The notes under the pieces are model-generated. The model was not told where the DNA came from and did not search any database. It worked only from the letters and a program-made list of their open reading frames with translations. This document shows, piece by piece, positions 1 through 10,401 of a stretch of DNA of 51,149 nt; the stretch's first letter is position 1; every line of letters starts with the position of its first letter. Made by a program: the position numbers and the translations under genes. The stretch comes from Eubacteriales bacterium (lineage in GTDB: Bacteria; Bacillota_A; Clostridia; Christensenellales; Aristaeellaceae), in NCBI GenBank assembly GCA_029974035.1, contig JARKQG010000027.1:1-51149 (forward strand), read 5' to 3'.

Positions 1-1659
1 TTCACGGACGCCCAGGCGCACCAGATCTCCGATGGGGATTCCCTTCTCGAGCGCCGCGCGGCAGGCATCGTAGTACGAAAGCACCAGCGACAGCATGTGG
101 TATTGCTTTTCAAGGGGAGAATAGGTGTCCACTTCGTGGAAAGCGTCCTGATGCAGGAAGTCCTCCCGGATCGAGCGCGCGGCCTCCAGCTTCAGCCGGT
201 CGGCGGGCGAAAGCGCATCCATGCCGACGAGCTGCACGATTTCCTGCAGCTCGCTCTCCTCGTGCAGGAGCAGCATGATGCGTTCGCGCTTTGCAGTCCA
301 GTCCCGCTCGACGTTCCGGTCGTACCAGCCGCTCATGCTGTCCAGGTACAGCGAATAGCTGGTCAGCCAGTTGATGGCCGGGAAGTGGCGCGCGTAGGCG
401 AGCTGCGCGTCGAGGCTCCAGAACACCTTGACAATGCGCAGCGTCGCCTGGCTGACGGGCTCGGAGATGTCGCCGCCGGCGGGAGAAACCGCGCCGATGA
501 CGCTGAGCGCGCCCTCGCGGCCGTCCGACCCCAGCGCCACCACGCGCCCCGCGCGCTCGTAAAACTGCGCCAGGCGGCTGCCGAGGTAGGCGGGGTAGCC
601 TTCCTCGCCGGGCATTTCCTCCAGGCGGCCGCTCATTTCGCGCAGCGCCTCGGCCCAGCGGGAGGTGGAGTCGGCCATCAGCGCGACGGAATAGCCCATG
701 TCGCGGAAGTACTCCGCGATGGTGATGCCGGTGTAGATGGAGGCCTCGCGGGCCGCCACGGGCATGTCGGAGGTGTTGGCGATCAGCACCGTGCGCTCCA
801 TGAGGCTCCGGCCGGACTTCGGATCCTTCAGTTCCGGAAACTCGTTCAGAACGTCGGTCATCTCGTTGCCGCGCTCGCCGCAGCCGATGTAGACCACGAT
901 GTCCACGTCCGACCACTTGGCGAGCTGGTGCTGCACCACCGTCTTGCCCGATCCGAAGGGGCCGGGCACGGCGGCGGTGCCGCCCTTGGCCAGCGGAAAC
1001 AGCGCGTCGATGACCCGCTGGCCGGTGACCAGCGGTACGTCCGGGCTGAGCTTCTTCACGTAGGGGCGGCCCTTCCGGACCGGCCAGCGCTGCATCAGCG
1101 TCAGCGGTTCGACGGCGCCGGGCGCGGTTTCCAGTTCTACCACGGTGTCCGTCACGGTGAAGTCGCCCGCCAGCGCGGAGCGAACCACACCGCCCTTTCC
1201 CGGCGGCACCATAATCCTGTGGAGCACCACCGGGGTTTCCTGCACGGTGCCCAGCACATCCCCCTCGCCCACCCGGTCACCGGGCTTGACGGCGGGGATG
1301 AAGCGCCATTTTTTCTCCCGGTTCAGGCTGGGCACCTCCACGCCCCGGGCCAGCCGGTCGCCGGAGACGGCGCGGATGGCGTCCAGCGGGCGCTGGATGC
1401 CGTCATAGATGCTCTCGATGAGGCCGGGGCCCAGCTCGACGCTCATGGGGCTGCCGGTGGACTCCACCGGCTCGCCGGGCATGAGGCCGCTGGTTTCCTC
1501 ATAGACCTGGATGGACGCGCGGTCGCCCCGCATTTCGATGATCTCGCCAATCAGCCGGCTCTTCGAAACGCGAACCACGTCAAACATGTTCGCGTTTCGC
1601 ATGCCCTCCGCGACCACCAGCGGGCCGGCGATTTTGACGATCGTGCCATGGTTCATCAT
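1..1659 (-). CDS. ntpA: V-type ATP synthase catalytic subunit A (3' end outside window)
   Basis: Catalytic A subunit of a V/A-type rotary ATPase, which hydrolyses or makes ATP at the A/B interface of the cytoplasmic V1 head. The frame stays open to the window edge, giving 553 codons of a family normally near 590, so roughly the last 40 residues are missing. Visible marks are the N-terminal barrel ([16 protein letters not shown]), the A-specific bulge domain, the P-loop GPFGSGKT at about residues 233-240, and the stretch [11 protein letters not shown]. Translation starts at ATG 1659, behind GAAGGGGATATAAA; a second ATG follows at once. It is the seventh gene of the cluster, and B and D subunits are expected beyond position 1. 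Identification is secure. Confidence 0.95.
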   Translation of the reverse strand, partial: MMNHGTIVKIAGPLVVAEGMRNANMFDVVRVSKSRLIGEIIEMRGDRASIQVYEETSGLMPGEPVESTGSPMSVELGPGLIESIYDGIQRPLDAIRAVSGDRLARGVEVPSLNREKKWRFIPAVKPGDRVGEGDVLGTVQETPVVLHRIMVPPGKGGVVRSALAGDFTVTDTVVELETAPGAVEPLTLMQRWPVRKGRPYVKKLSPDVPLVTGQRVIDALFPLAKGGTAAVPGPFGSGKTVVQHQLAKWSDVDIVVYIGCGERGNEMTDVLNEFPELKDPKSGRSLMERTVLIANTSDMPVAAREASIYTGITIAEYFRDMGYSVALMADSTSRWAEALREMSGRLEEMPGEEGYPAYLGSRLAQFYERAGRVVALGSDGREGALSVIGAVSPAGGDISEPVSQATLRIVKVFWSLDAQLAYARHFPAINWLTSYSLYLDSMSGWYDRNVERDWTAKRERIMLLLHEESELQEIVQLVGMDALSPADRLKLEAARSIREDFLHQDAFHEVDTYSPLEKQYHMLSLVLSYYDACRAALEKGIPIGDLVRLGVRE

Positions 1660-1692
1660 TTTATATCCCCTTCCGAGGCGAGGCGGCCTGCC

Positions 1693-2013
1693 TCACGGAT
1701 TGTCCGACAGGATGTCGGAGCCGACCGCCTGCTCCACAAATCGTTTGATCTGCGCCATGCCCAGACCCGTGTTGCCCGCCGCGCCCGGAATCGGGATGAT
1801 GGCGGGCAGCTGCCTGTCGCGGTAGAGGTCTATTTCCTCCTTCAGCGACGCGCAAAGCGCCTCGGTGATGTAGACGACGGCGTAGCCGCCCTCCGCCAGC
1901 GTCCGAAGCTGGCGCCCCGCCCGGGCGGGGTCCGTCACCGGGTAGATGTCCAGCCCAATCGCCGCAAAGCCGTAGATGCTGTCCCGGTCGCCCATTACCG
2001 CCGCTCTATACAT
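1693..2013 (-). CDS. ntpG: V-type ATPase subunit F
   Basis: A 106-residue subunit F (called NtpG in Enterococcus hirae), part of the central stalk that rotates with subunit D. The length fits the family, and the fold signature is seen in the N-terminal MGDRDSIYGFAAIGLDIYPV and in the GYAVVYITEAL strand-helix segment. The ATG at 2013 lies inside the last codons of subunit C (8-nt overlap, ATGTATAG), which indicates translational coupling. It sits 33 nt upstream of subunit A. Confidence 0.9.
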   Translation of the reverse strand: MYRAAVMGDRDSIYGFAAIGLDIYPVTDPARAGRQLRTLAEGGYAVVYITEALCASLKEEIDLYRDRQLPAIIPIPGAAGNTGLGMAQIKRFVEQAVGSDILSDNP

Positions 2014-2986
2014 ACAGCACCCTCAGCCTTTCCTGGACAAGTTCGTTCTTCATACCGTTGAGCTTCGCGGCCAGAATCAGCCGCGCGGCGCCGATTTCGC
2101 GCTCGCGGCCGATCAGGTAGGCGAAGATGGGCTCGACGCCGTCGTAGACAAAGCGCATCGGGCGGAGCGCCTCCATCAGGTGGTCGTCAAACCAGCGCTC
2201 CATGGCGGCCACGCCGCGCCGGAGCGCCTCGGCCGCGCCGGCGTAGCCGGCCTGCTCCAGCGCCGCGGGAACCGCCTCCGGCCCCTTCAGCGCCGCGGCA
2301 ACCATGGCCTCGCGGCCCAGGCTGCCCGCCTCGGGGATCGCGATCAGAAGCGCGTCCCGGCCGATGCCCATGCGGGCGGCCCGCGCCGCGATGCGCGCGA
2401 CGGCGGCGTCCACGCTCACCCGGGCGTACAGGCGCATCATCGGGCTGGGCGAGCACCCGCCCAACCGGTCCACCGCGGCGAGCCGGGCCGCGTCCAGGAT
2501 GAAGTCGGCAATCTGGCCGCTGCCGGTGTGCAAAAGCGCCTCGGCGGCCCGCCGGGCGGCCTCGGCCATGTCGGGCGGCAGCACCGCCGCCTCGTCACGG
2601 GCCTCCACCGCCCGCAGGATCTGCTCCGCAGGCATGGTGCCGTTTTCCATCAGGTAGCGCGGCGCGTCCTCCGCCGGGTGGTCGGCGTAGCGCAGCTTCA
2701 TCGCGGCCTTGAGGTTGTGGTAGTCCGCGCCGACGCGCAGGATGTCAAAGGGCGAAAGGTCCTTGACCAGTTCCGCCACCAGCGCCCAGGCGCGCGACTG
2801 CTCAAAGGCCAGCACCGCGTCCGCGTCGCCCTCCGGGAGATCCGCGGTGCCCCAGCCCTTTTCCCGGAGCAGGCGAAGCGCCTCGCCGGCGGTGTTCGCG
2901 GCGATGAGCCGCTCAAGATCCGCGCGGGTGAGCATGCTTGGCTCCTGGTTGTGCACGCGGGTCACCGCGTAGATGTAATCGGACAA
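2006..2986 (-). CDS. ntpC: V-type ATPase subunit C (TTG start)
   Basis: Subunit C (AC39/d type), the socket that joins the central stalk to the membrane rotor ring. It is 326 residues, helical and rich in Ala/Leu, with the typical N-terminus SDYIYAVTRVHNQEPSML and several ERLI/EALRLL helices. The open frame extends further upstream, but that part overlaps subunit E out of frame. I placed the start at TTG 2986 because GGAAGGGGGG precedes it closely and the protein then begins where the family begins. ATG 2934 is the alternative and would cut the conserved N-terminus. It lies 28 nt after subunit E. Confidence 0.88.
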   Translation of the reverse strand: MSDYIYAVTRVHNQEPSMLTRADLERLIAANTAGEALRLLREKGWGTADLPEGDADAVLAFEQSRAWALVAELVKDLSPFDILRVGADYHNLKAAMKLRYADHPAEDAPRYLMENGTMPAEQILRAVEARDEAAVLPPDMAEAARRAAEALLHTGSGQIADFILDAARLAAVDRLGGCSPSPMMRLYARVSVDAAVARIAARAARMGIGRDALLIAIPEAGSLGREAMVAAALKGPEAVPAALEQAGYAGAAEALRRGVAAMERWFDDHLMEALRPMRFVYDGVEPIFAYLIGREREIGAARLILAAKLNGMKNELVQERLRVLYV

Positions 2987-3014
2987 ACCGGTCGCCCCCC
3001 TTCCGCCCCGGAAT

Positions 3015-3605
3015 TCAGCCAAACAGCGCCCGGCGCGCCTCGTCGAGAATGGCCTCGCGGTTCGCGTCGAAGATCGCCGCAAGCGAGCAGTTTTGCTCAA
3101 TGGCGCCGTACTGGAGGATAAATCCGCCGTCGATGGGCCGCGCCCGGGACGAAATATCCAGCTCGGCGCCTTCCGGCAGCGCCGCGTTCAGCGCCCGATG
3201 GAAGCCCTCCGGCAGCCGCGCCAGATCGCGCGCGGACAGGAACATGACGCCCACGCCCGCCTCCGCGCTCTGCCGGGCGAGCCCGGTCAGAAGCTCAAAG
3301 TACGCCGCGTCGGGCAGCCCGAGAACCGCCGCGCGCGCCGCGCCCACCGCCTGCTCCAGCAATTCCTGCTTTTGGGCGAGCAGCGCGCGGCGCCGCGCCA
3401 TGTCGCCGTCGGCGGCGGCCCGGGCGCGAAGCGCCTCGGCCTTCTGCCGGCCGGCCTCGACAATTTTTTCGCAGTCATCCTCCGTCACGGCCCGGGCCTG
3501 GGCCAGGGTCCGCTCGGCGTCCTGCCGGGCCTGATCCAGAATCTGGCGCGCCTCGGCGTCGGCTTCCTCCAGAATGGTCTTGGTGATGGTTTCAAGGCCG
3601 GCCAT
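3015..3605 (-). CDS. ntpE: V-type ATPase subunit E (peripheral stalk)
   Basis: Subunit E, 196 residues, one half of the E/G peripheral stalk that holds the V1 head against the rotor torque. The first 90 residues form an unbroken charged coiled coil (LETITKTILEEADAEARQIL onward, rich in Ala/Glu/Arg). The second half is the globular domain that contacts the head. The start is ATG 3605, preceded by AAGGAGGGCGTGAT. It sits between the K ring subunit (12 nt upstream) and subunit C, as in other bacterial ntp operons. Confidence 0.9.
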   Translation of the reverse strand: MAGLETITKTILEEADAEARQILDQARQDAERTLAQARAVTEDDCEKIVEAGRQKAEALRARAAADGDMARRRALLAQKQELLEQAVGAARAAVLGLPDAAYFELLTGLARQSAEAGVGVMFLSARDLARLPEGFHRALNAALPEGAELDISSRARPIDGGFILQYGAIEQNCSLAAIFDANREAILDEARRALFG

Positions 3606-3617
3606 ATCACGCCCTCC

Positions 3618-6118
<2,501 letters not shown>

Positions 6119-6150
6119 GGCCTGCGATCGCTCCTTTCAGAATGAAATCG

Positions 6151-6465
6151 TCAGCGCCCGCCGATCAGGCGCAGAATGCCGCGGACGGCCTCGGGCTGCC
6201 GGGCCCCGGCCCGCGCCCGAAGATCGGCCATCTCCCGTTCGAGGGCCTCCCGCGCTTCCTCGCCGGCGCGCGCGGCCTGCTGGGCGGCCACCTCCAGCAT
6301 GGACGCGGCGATGTTTTCCGCCGCCAGGCGGGCGGCGCGGTCCGCCTCCTCCGCCTGACGCGCCGCATCCTCCCGGATGCGCTCCGCCTCCCTGTGCGCT
6401 CGACCGATCACATCGTCGGCGTTTTGCTCCGCCTTCCGGATCTCGTCAATCGGGCCGGACTGCAT
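6151..6465 (-). CDS. ntpF: V-type ATPase subunit G/H-like peripheral stalk coil
   Basis: Small coiled-coil protein, 104 residues, almost entirely heptad-like with Ala/Glu/Arg and ending near PEAVRGILRLIGG. It has the length, position and composition of the peripheral-stalk partner of subunit E (called NtpF in E. hirae, subunit G or H elsewhere). The start ATG 6465 follows AAGGGGTGAGCGC. Longer in-frame extensions upstream have no ribosome site and run into the promoter. It is the first gene of the ATPase operon, 32 nt before subunit I. The assignment rests on position and coil character, as sequence is poorly conserved in this subunit. Confidence 0.82.
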   Translation of the reverse strand: MQSGPIDEIRKAEQNADDVIGRAHREAERIREDAARQAEEADRAARLAAENIAASMLEVAAQQAARAGEEAREALEREMADLRARAGARQPEAVRGILRLIGGR

Positions 6466-6518
6466 GCGCTCACCCCTTCGCCAGACACTTCGCGCACCAA
6501 ATCGGGCGCGGTGTAAGG

Positions 6519-6548
6519 AGTATAACATATTTTTCATGCCGCAATCAA
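6519..6548 (-). promoter_or_regulatory. Probable sigma-A promoter of the V-ATPase operon
   Basis: Read on the minus strand, TTGATT (6548-6543) and TATACT (6524-6519) are separated by 18 bases. It lies about 55 nt upstream of the first ATPase gene, in the divergent region shared with phnD. Confidence 0.55.
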
Positions 6549-6622
6549 GCCGCATGCCGGATTTTGCCGAGACCGCCGCCCACGGCGCGTCATGTTAAAA
6601 ATATAGTTTTTGCATTTCCGGG

Positions 6623-6652
6623 TTGGAATTCCTGACACTTCGGGCTTACAAT
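6623..6652 (+). promoter_or_regulatory. Probable promoter of phnD
   Basis: TTGGAA (6623-6628) and TACAAT (6647-6652) with an 18-base spacer, 37 nt ahead of the phnD start codon. The -10 box matches at five of six positions and the -35 box at four. No riboswitch or Pho-box-like repeat was recognised in the leader. Confidence 0.45.
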
Positions 6653-6688
6653 AGGGTTATCCCATAACAAACGGAGGAGGAACACCCC

Positions 6689-7732
6689 ATGAAAAAGATC
6701 CTGGCCCTGTTGCTGGCGGTTCTGCTGATCGGCAGCTGCGCCTCCGCAATGGCGGAGGCCGCCAAGCTGGACAAGCTGACCCTTGAATTCGTGCCCTCCA
6801 AGGACGCGGACGTCATCATCACCGGCACCAAGAACCTGCCCGACCTATTAAAGGCCGCGCTGATGGATCAGGGCTATGACGTGGGCGAGATCGACATCAC
6901 CGTCGGCACCTCCTATGAGGCGACAGGCGAGGCCATGGCCGCCGGCACCATCGACATCGGCTGGCTGCCGGGCGGCACCTACGCGCTGTACAGCGACGAG
7001 GTGGACGTCATCCTGACCGCCACCCGCGCCGGCCTCTCCAACGATTCCACCGATCCCGTGACCTGGAACGGCGACGCCAACAAGACCACGCCCACCGACG
7101 AGCAGGTCACCTTCTACCGCTCGCTGATCTACGCCACCCCCTCCGCCTACGGCAAGGAGCTGGCCGCCAAGGTCAACGCCGGCGAAGCCCTCACCTGGGA
7201 GGACCTCGACAAGGCCAACTGGGCCGTGCTGAAGACCTCCTCCTCCGCGGGCTACATCTACCCCACCATGTGGCTGATGGACAACTACGACGGCAAGAAG
7301 ATCACCGACCTTGCCAACGTGGTGACCCTCAGCGGCTACGGCGAGAGCTTCGCGCAGGCCGCCGCCGAGTCCGTGGACATCATCGTGTGCTATGCCGACG
7401 GCCGCCGCGACTATGAAGCCGCCTGGACGCTGCCCACCGACCAGCAGGACGAAACCGGCAAGGCCGGCATGGGCCGCACCGATTCCATCTGGAACGAAAT
7501 GAACGTCATCGGCGTAACCGACGGCATCTACAACGACACCGTGTCCATCACCAAGGCTGTGCCCGAGATCTACAACCCCGGGTTCATCAAGGCGATTCAG
7601 AACGCGCTGATCGACGTGATCTCGACGGACGAGGGCAAGGACATCTTCTCCGTGTACAGCCACACCGGCTATGCCATCGCCACCGACGCGGATTACGACG
7701 GCGCCCGCAAGGCGCTGGAGGCCGTCCAATAA
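6689..7732 (+). CDS. phnD: Phosphonate/phosphate ABC transporter substrate-binding protein
   Basis: Extracytoplasmic receptor of a PhnCDE-type importer, 347 residues. It starts at ATG 6689 behind AACGGAGGAGGAACACC. The N-terminus is an export signal, MKKILALLLAVLLIGSC, and Cys17 after IGS could be lipidated, so it may be a lipoprotein. The mature part has the PhnD layout: FVPSKDAD near the start, GTIDIGWLPGGTYAL, and a second-lobe segment KTSSSAGYIYPTMWL that contacts the phosphonate group in the family. The ligand (phosphonate, phosphite or phosphate) cannot be read from sequence. It is separated from phnC by a strong hairpin and a second promoter. Confidence 0.88.
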   Translation: MKKILALLLAVLLIGSCASAMAEAAKLDKLTLEFVPSKDADVIITGTKNLPDLLKAALMDQGYDVGEIDITVGTSYEATGEAMAAGTIDIGWLPGGTYALYSDEVDVILTATRAGLSNDSTDPVTWNGDANKTTPTDEQVTFYRSLIYATPSAYGKELAAKVNAGEALTWEDLDKANWAVLKTSSSAGYIYPTMWLMDNYDGKKITDLANVVTLSGYGESFAQAAAESVDIIVCYADGRRDYEAAWTLPTDQQDETGKAGMGRTDSIWNEMNVIGVTDGIYNDTVSITKAVPEIYNPGFIKAIQNALIDVISTDEGKDIFSVYSHTGYAIATDADYDGARKALEAVQ

Positions 7733-7751
7733 ACCCACTCGGGCGCCATCC

Positions 7752-7779
7752 GGGCGGCGCGGCAGGGGCCGCGCCGCCC
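7752..7779 (+). terminator. Intercistronic GC hairpin after phnD
   Basis: Perfect 12-bp stem (GGGCGGCGCGGC, loop AGGG, complement) 19 nt after the phnD stop. The downstream TTCCTATTTG is only a weak T-run, so it is either a partial terminator or a 3'-end stabiliser that raises receptor mRNA over the membrane components. Confidence 0.6.
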
Positions 7780-7793
7780 TTCCTATTTGTGTG

Positions 7794-7822
7794 TTGTCAT
7801 ACCGCCCGCGAGATGGTATAGT
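7794..7822 (+). promoter_or_regulatory. Internal promoter ahead of phnC
   Basis: TTGTCA (7794-7799), 17-base spacer, TATAGT (7817-7822), with a TG dinucleotide giving an extended -10. It would let phnC, both phnE genes and the nucleotidase be expressed apart from phnD. Confidence 0.55.
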
Positions 7823-7894
7823 AGAGGGCGGCAGGGCGCGCCGCGCCCCCCGGACCCCCGCGGCCGCATCTTTACAGAGCAAAGAGGCGCTTCT

Positions 7895-8722
7895 ATGATT
7901 GAATTTGTGCATGCCGGAAAGACCTATCCCAACGGCGTCCGGGGGCTCAGGGACGTCAGCCTCACCATCAATCAGGGCGAGTTTGTGGCGATCATCGGCC
8001 TTTCGGGGGCAGGCAAGTCGACGCTGATTCGCACCATCAACCGCATGATCGACGCGACCGAAGGCCGGGTAATCGTCGACGGCGTGGACGTGATGACGCT
8101 GCGCGGCAAGGCGCTGCGCCGCTTCCGCCGGCACATCGGCATGATCTTCCAGTCCTTCAACCTCGTAACCCGCTCCACGGTCATCAAAAACGTGCTCACC
8201 TCGATGGTGCCCGACATGGGCTTTTTTCGCGTGCTGCTGGGCATCTTCACCCGGAAGCAGGAGATGGCCGCCCTCGCCGCGCTGGACAAGGTGGGCATCC
8301 TGGACAAGGCCTACACCCGGTGCGACCAGCTCTCCGGCGGCCAGCAGCAGCGCGTGGCGCTGGCCCGGACGCTGAACCAGAATCCCTCCATCATTCTGGC
8401 GGACGAGCCGGTGGCGGCCCTCGACCCCGTGACCGCCAACCAGGTAATGAGCGATTTCAAGCGCATCAACCGGGACATGAACATCACCATCCTGATCAAC
8501 ATCCACCACGTGGACCTGGCGCTGGACTACGCCGAGCGCGTGATCGGCATCCGCGCCGGCGAAATCGTCTACGACGGCCCCGTATCCCAGGTGACCCAGG
8601 CGGTGCTGGATTCCATCTACAACGGCGCACCGGTCCCCAAGGCGGCGGACGAGGCGGCCGCGCCTCCGGACCCCGTGGCCGCCGCCCGCGAAAAGGTGGC
8701 GCGGAAAGGGGCTGATGCCTGA
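7895..8722 (+). CDS. phnC: Phosphonate ABC transporter ATP-binding protein
   Basis: ATPase of the PhnCDE importer, 275 residues, cytoplasmic. Walker A GLSGAGKST, signature LSGGQQQRVALARTL and Walker B ILADEP are all intact. The start is ATG 7895 (MIEFVHAGKTYPNGV) after AAGAGG; an in-frame extension upstream crosses the promoter and is not used. The C-terminal tail is Ala/Pro-rich. Its TGA overlaps the ATG of the first permease by one base, so the genes are coupled. Confidence 0.92.
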   Translation: MIEFVHAGKTYPNGVRGLRDVSLTINQGEFVAIIGLSGAGKSTLIRTINRMIDATEGRVIVDGVDVMTLRGKALRRFRRHIGMIFQSFNLVTRSTVIKNVLTSMVPDMGFFRVLLGIFTRKQEMAALAALDKVGILDKAYTRCDQLSGGQQQRVALARTLNQNPSIILADEPVAALDPVTANQVMSDFKRINRDMNITILINIHHVDLALDYAERVIGIRAGEIVYDGPVSQVTQAVLDSIYNGAPVPKAADEAAAPPDPVAAAREKVARKGADA

Positions 8723-9573
8723 TGGCAAGGGCCAGCGCGTCCGGCGCCCCAAGACCGCCGCTTTTTGATCGGATCTTCAGGCCCCGCGTCATGACCGTGG
8801 ATGGGCGCAGCGTTCTGAAGCCGCGCTCCCGCGCCCCGCTGATTGCGCTGGTCCTCGTTCTCGCGGTCTGGGGCTCGCTCGAAGTCACCGGCTTTGACAT
8901 GGGCATCATCCTTCGCCGGGGGCATCAGCTGACGGTCATCCTGAAAAAGATCTTTCACCCCGACTGGACCTACTTTGACAAGGTGATGCCGCCCCTTCTG
9001 GACACCATCAAGATGAGCGTCATGGGCTCGGCCGTCGGTTCGGCGCTGTCGCTGCCCTTCGCGGTGATGGCCTCCGCCAACATCAACAGAAGCGGCACGG
9101 CGGTGGCAGCCCTGCGGGTGCTGCTCAACGTCGTGCGCACGCTGCCCACGCTGGTGATTGCCTCCATCTGCGCGCTGATCTTCGGGCTGGGCACCTTCGC
9201 GGGCACGGTGGCGATCACGGTGTTCACCTTCGGCATCGTGGCGAAGATGCTCTACGAGAGCATCGAAACCATCGACATGGGCGCCTTCGAGGCCATGGAG
9301 GCGCTGGGCGCGTCCAGGTTCCAGGCGTTCTGGAGCGCCTGCTTTCCGCAGATTCTGCCCACGTACCTGTCCCATTGCCTGTATTCGTTTGAAATCAACA
9401 TCCGCGCCGCCTCCATCCTGGGCTACGTGGGCGCGGGCGGTTTGGGCATCCTCATCAACGAGCGCATCGGCTGGCGCGATTACGAGGGGCTGGGCACCGT
9501 GCTGATCGCGCTGTTCGTGGTGGTGCTCATCATTGAAAACGTAAGCCAGGCCCTGCGCCGCAGGCTCAGCTAG
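8722..9573 (+). CDS. phnE: Phosphonate ABC transporter permease 1
   Basis: Inner-membrane permease, 283 residues, with about six membrane helices from residue 35 onward. The loop that docks onto PhnC is visible as EAMEALGASRFQAFWSACFP, followed by GYVGAGGLGILINE, both typical of the PhnE family. The basic N-terminus of about 30 residues lies before the first helix. It overlaps phnC by one base and is followed after 9 nt by a second PhnE, so the channel is probably a heterodimer. Confidence 0.9.
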   Translation: MARASASGAPRPPLFDRIFRPRVMTVDGRSVLKPRSRAPLIALVLVLAVWGSLEVTGFDMGIILRRGHQLTVILKKIFHPDWTYFDKVMPPLLDTIKMSVMGSAVGSALSLPFAVMASANINRSGTAVAALRVLLNVVRTLPTLVIASICALIFGLGTFAGTVAITVFTFGIVAKMLYESIETIDMGAFEAMEALGASRFQAFWSACFPQILPTYLSHCLYSFEINIRAASILGYVGAGGLGILINERIGWRDYEGLGTVLIALFVVVLIIENVSQALRRRLS

Positions 9574-9582
9574 GAGGCCCCC

Positions 9583-10401
9583 ATGCAGAAAGTCGTCAAC
9601 CCCATCGAGGAAATGTACGGCCAGAGGCCGCGAAAATGGTGGCTGTACACGCTGGTTCTATTGGCCGTGGCGGCGCTTCTGGGCTGGTCGGGCAGCGCCA
9701 TCCAGTTCAAGGGCCTCGCCGCCAAGGGCAGCGAGGTGGCCTACGGCATCATTTACGGCATCTCCCACCCGGACGCGAAGCTTCTGTTTGACCTGACGCA
9801 GGAGGGCGTGGCCTACCAGCTGTTTGAAACCGTCGCCATCGCCATTCTGGGCACGCTGATCGGCGGGCTTCTGGCGGTGCCCTTCAGCTTTCTGTCCAGT
9901 GAAAACATCGTGCCCAAGTGGCTGGCGTTTGTCTCCCGGGCGTTCATCCTGCTGATCCGGACGATCCCCAGCCTCGTGTGGGCGCTGGTGTGGATCCGGG
10001 TGACCGGGCCGGGCGCCTTCTGCGGCGTGGTGACCCAGAGCATCTGCTCCATCGGCATGATCTCCAAGATGTACGTCAACGCCATCGAGGACCTGGACAT
10101 ACGCATCCTCGAGAGCCTGGACGCGGCGGGCTGCACCACCTTTCAGAAGATCCGCTACGGCATTCTGCCACAGCTCTACGCCAACTTCGTGTCCACGCTG
10201 GTCTACCGCTTCGACATCAACATCAAGGACGCCACGACGCTGGGCATCGTGGGCGCGGGCGGCATCGGCGCGGCGCTGATCCAGTGCATCAACAGCCGCC
10301 GCTGGAGCATGGTGGGCGCCTACCTGTGCGGCATGATCGTGCTGATGCTCATCATCGAACTGTTTTCCACAAAAGTACGAAAGAGGCTGGCAAGAGGCTG
10401 A
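9583..10401 (+). CDS. phnE: Phosphonate ABC transporter permease 2
   Basis: Second PhnE-type permease, 272 residues, six predicted membrane helices. It carries its own ATPase-docking loop (ESLDAAGCTTFQKIRYGILP) and the family motif GIVGAGGIGAALIQ near the C-terminus. The start is ATG 9583 preceded by TAGGAGGCCCCC. Its stop overlaps the start of the next gene by one base. Two different PhnE subunits in one operon is common in Bacillota. Confidence 0.9.
   Translation: MQKVVNPIEEMYGQRPRKWWLYTLVLLAVAALLGWSGSAIQFKGLAAKGSEVAYGIIYGISHPDAKLLFDLTQEGVAYQLFETVAIAILGTLIGGLLAVPFSFLSSENIVPKWLAFVSRAFILLIRTIPSLVWALVWIRVTGPGAFCGVVTQSICSIGMISKMYVNAIEDLDIRILESLDAAGCTTFQKIRYGILPQLYANFVSTLVYRFDINIKDATTLGIVGAGGIGAALIQCINSRRWSMVGAYLCGMIVLMLIIELFSTKVRKRLARG

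Noticed and set aside
97..2061. 654-codon open frame on the plus strand opposite the V-ATPase A and F genes
   Set aside because: It is the complement of well-conserved ATPase genes, is rich in Ala/Arg/His/Gly as expected from high-GC antisense frames, and has no ribosome site or domain.
6466..6688. Riboswitch or Pho box in the V-ATPase/phnD divergent region
   Set aside because: Only promoter-like boxes are visible; no conserved aptamer core or repeated Pho-like heptamers.
6848..8752. 634-codon open frame on the minus strand opposite phnD and phnC
   Set aside because: Crosses two genes, their hairpin and a promoter; composition is antisense-like.
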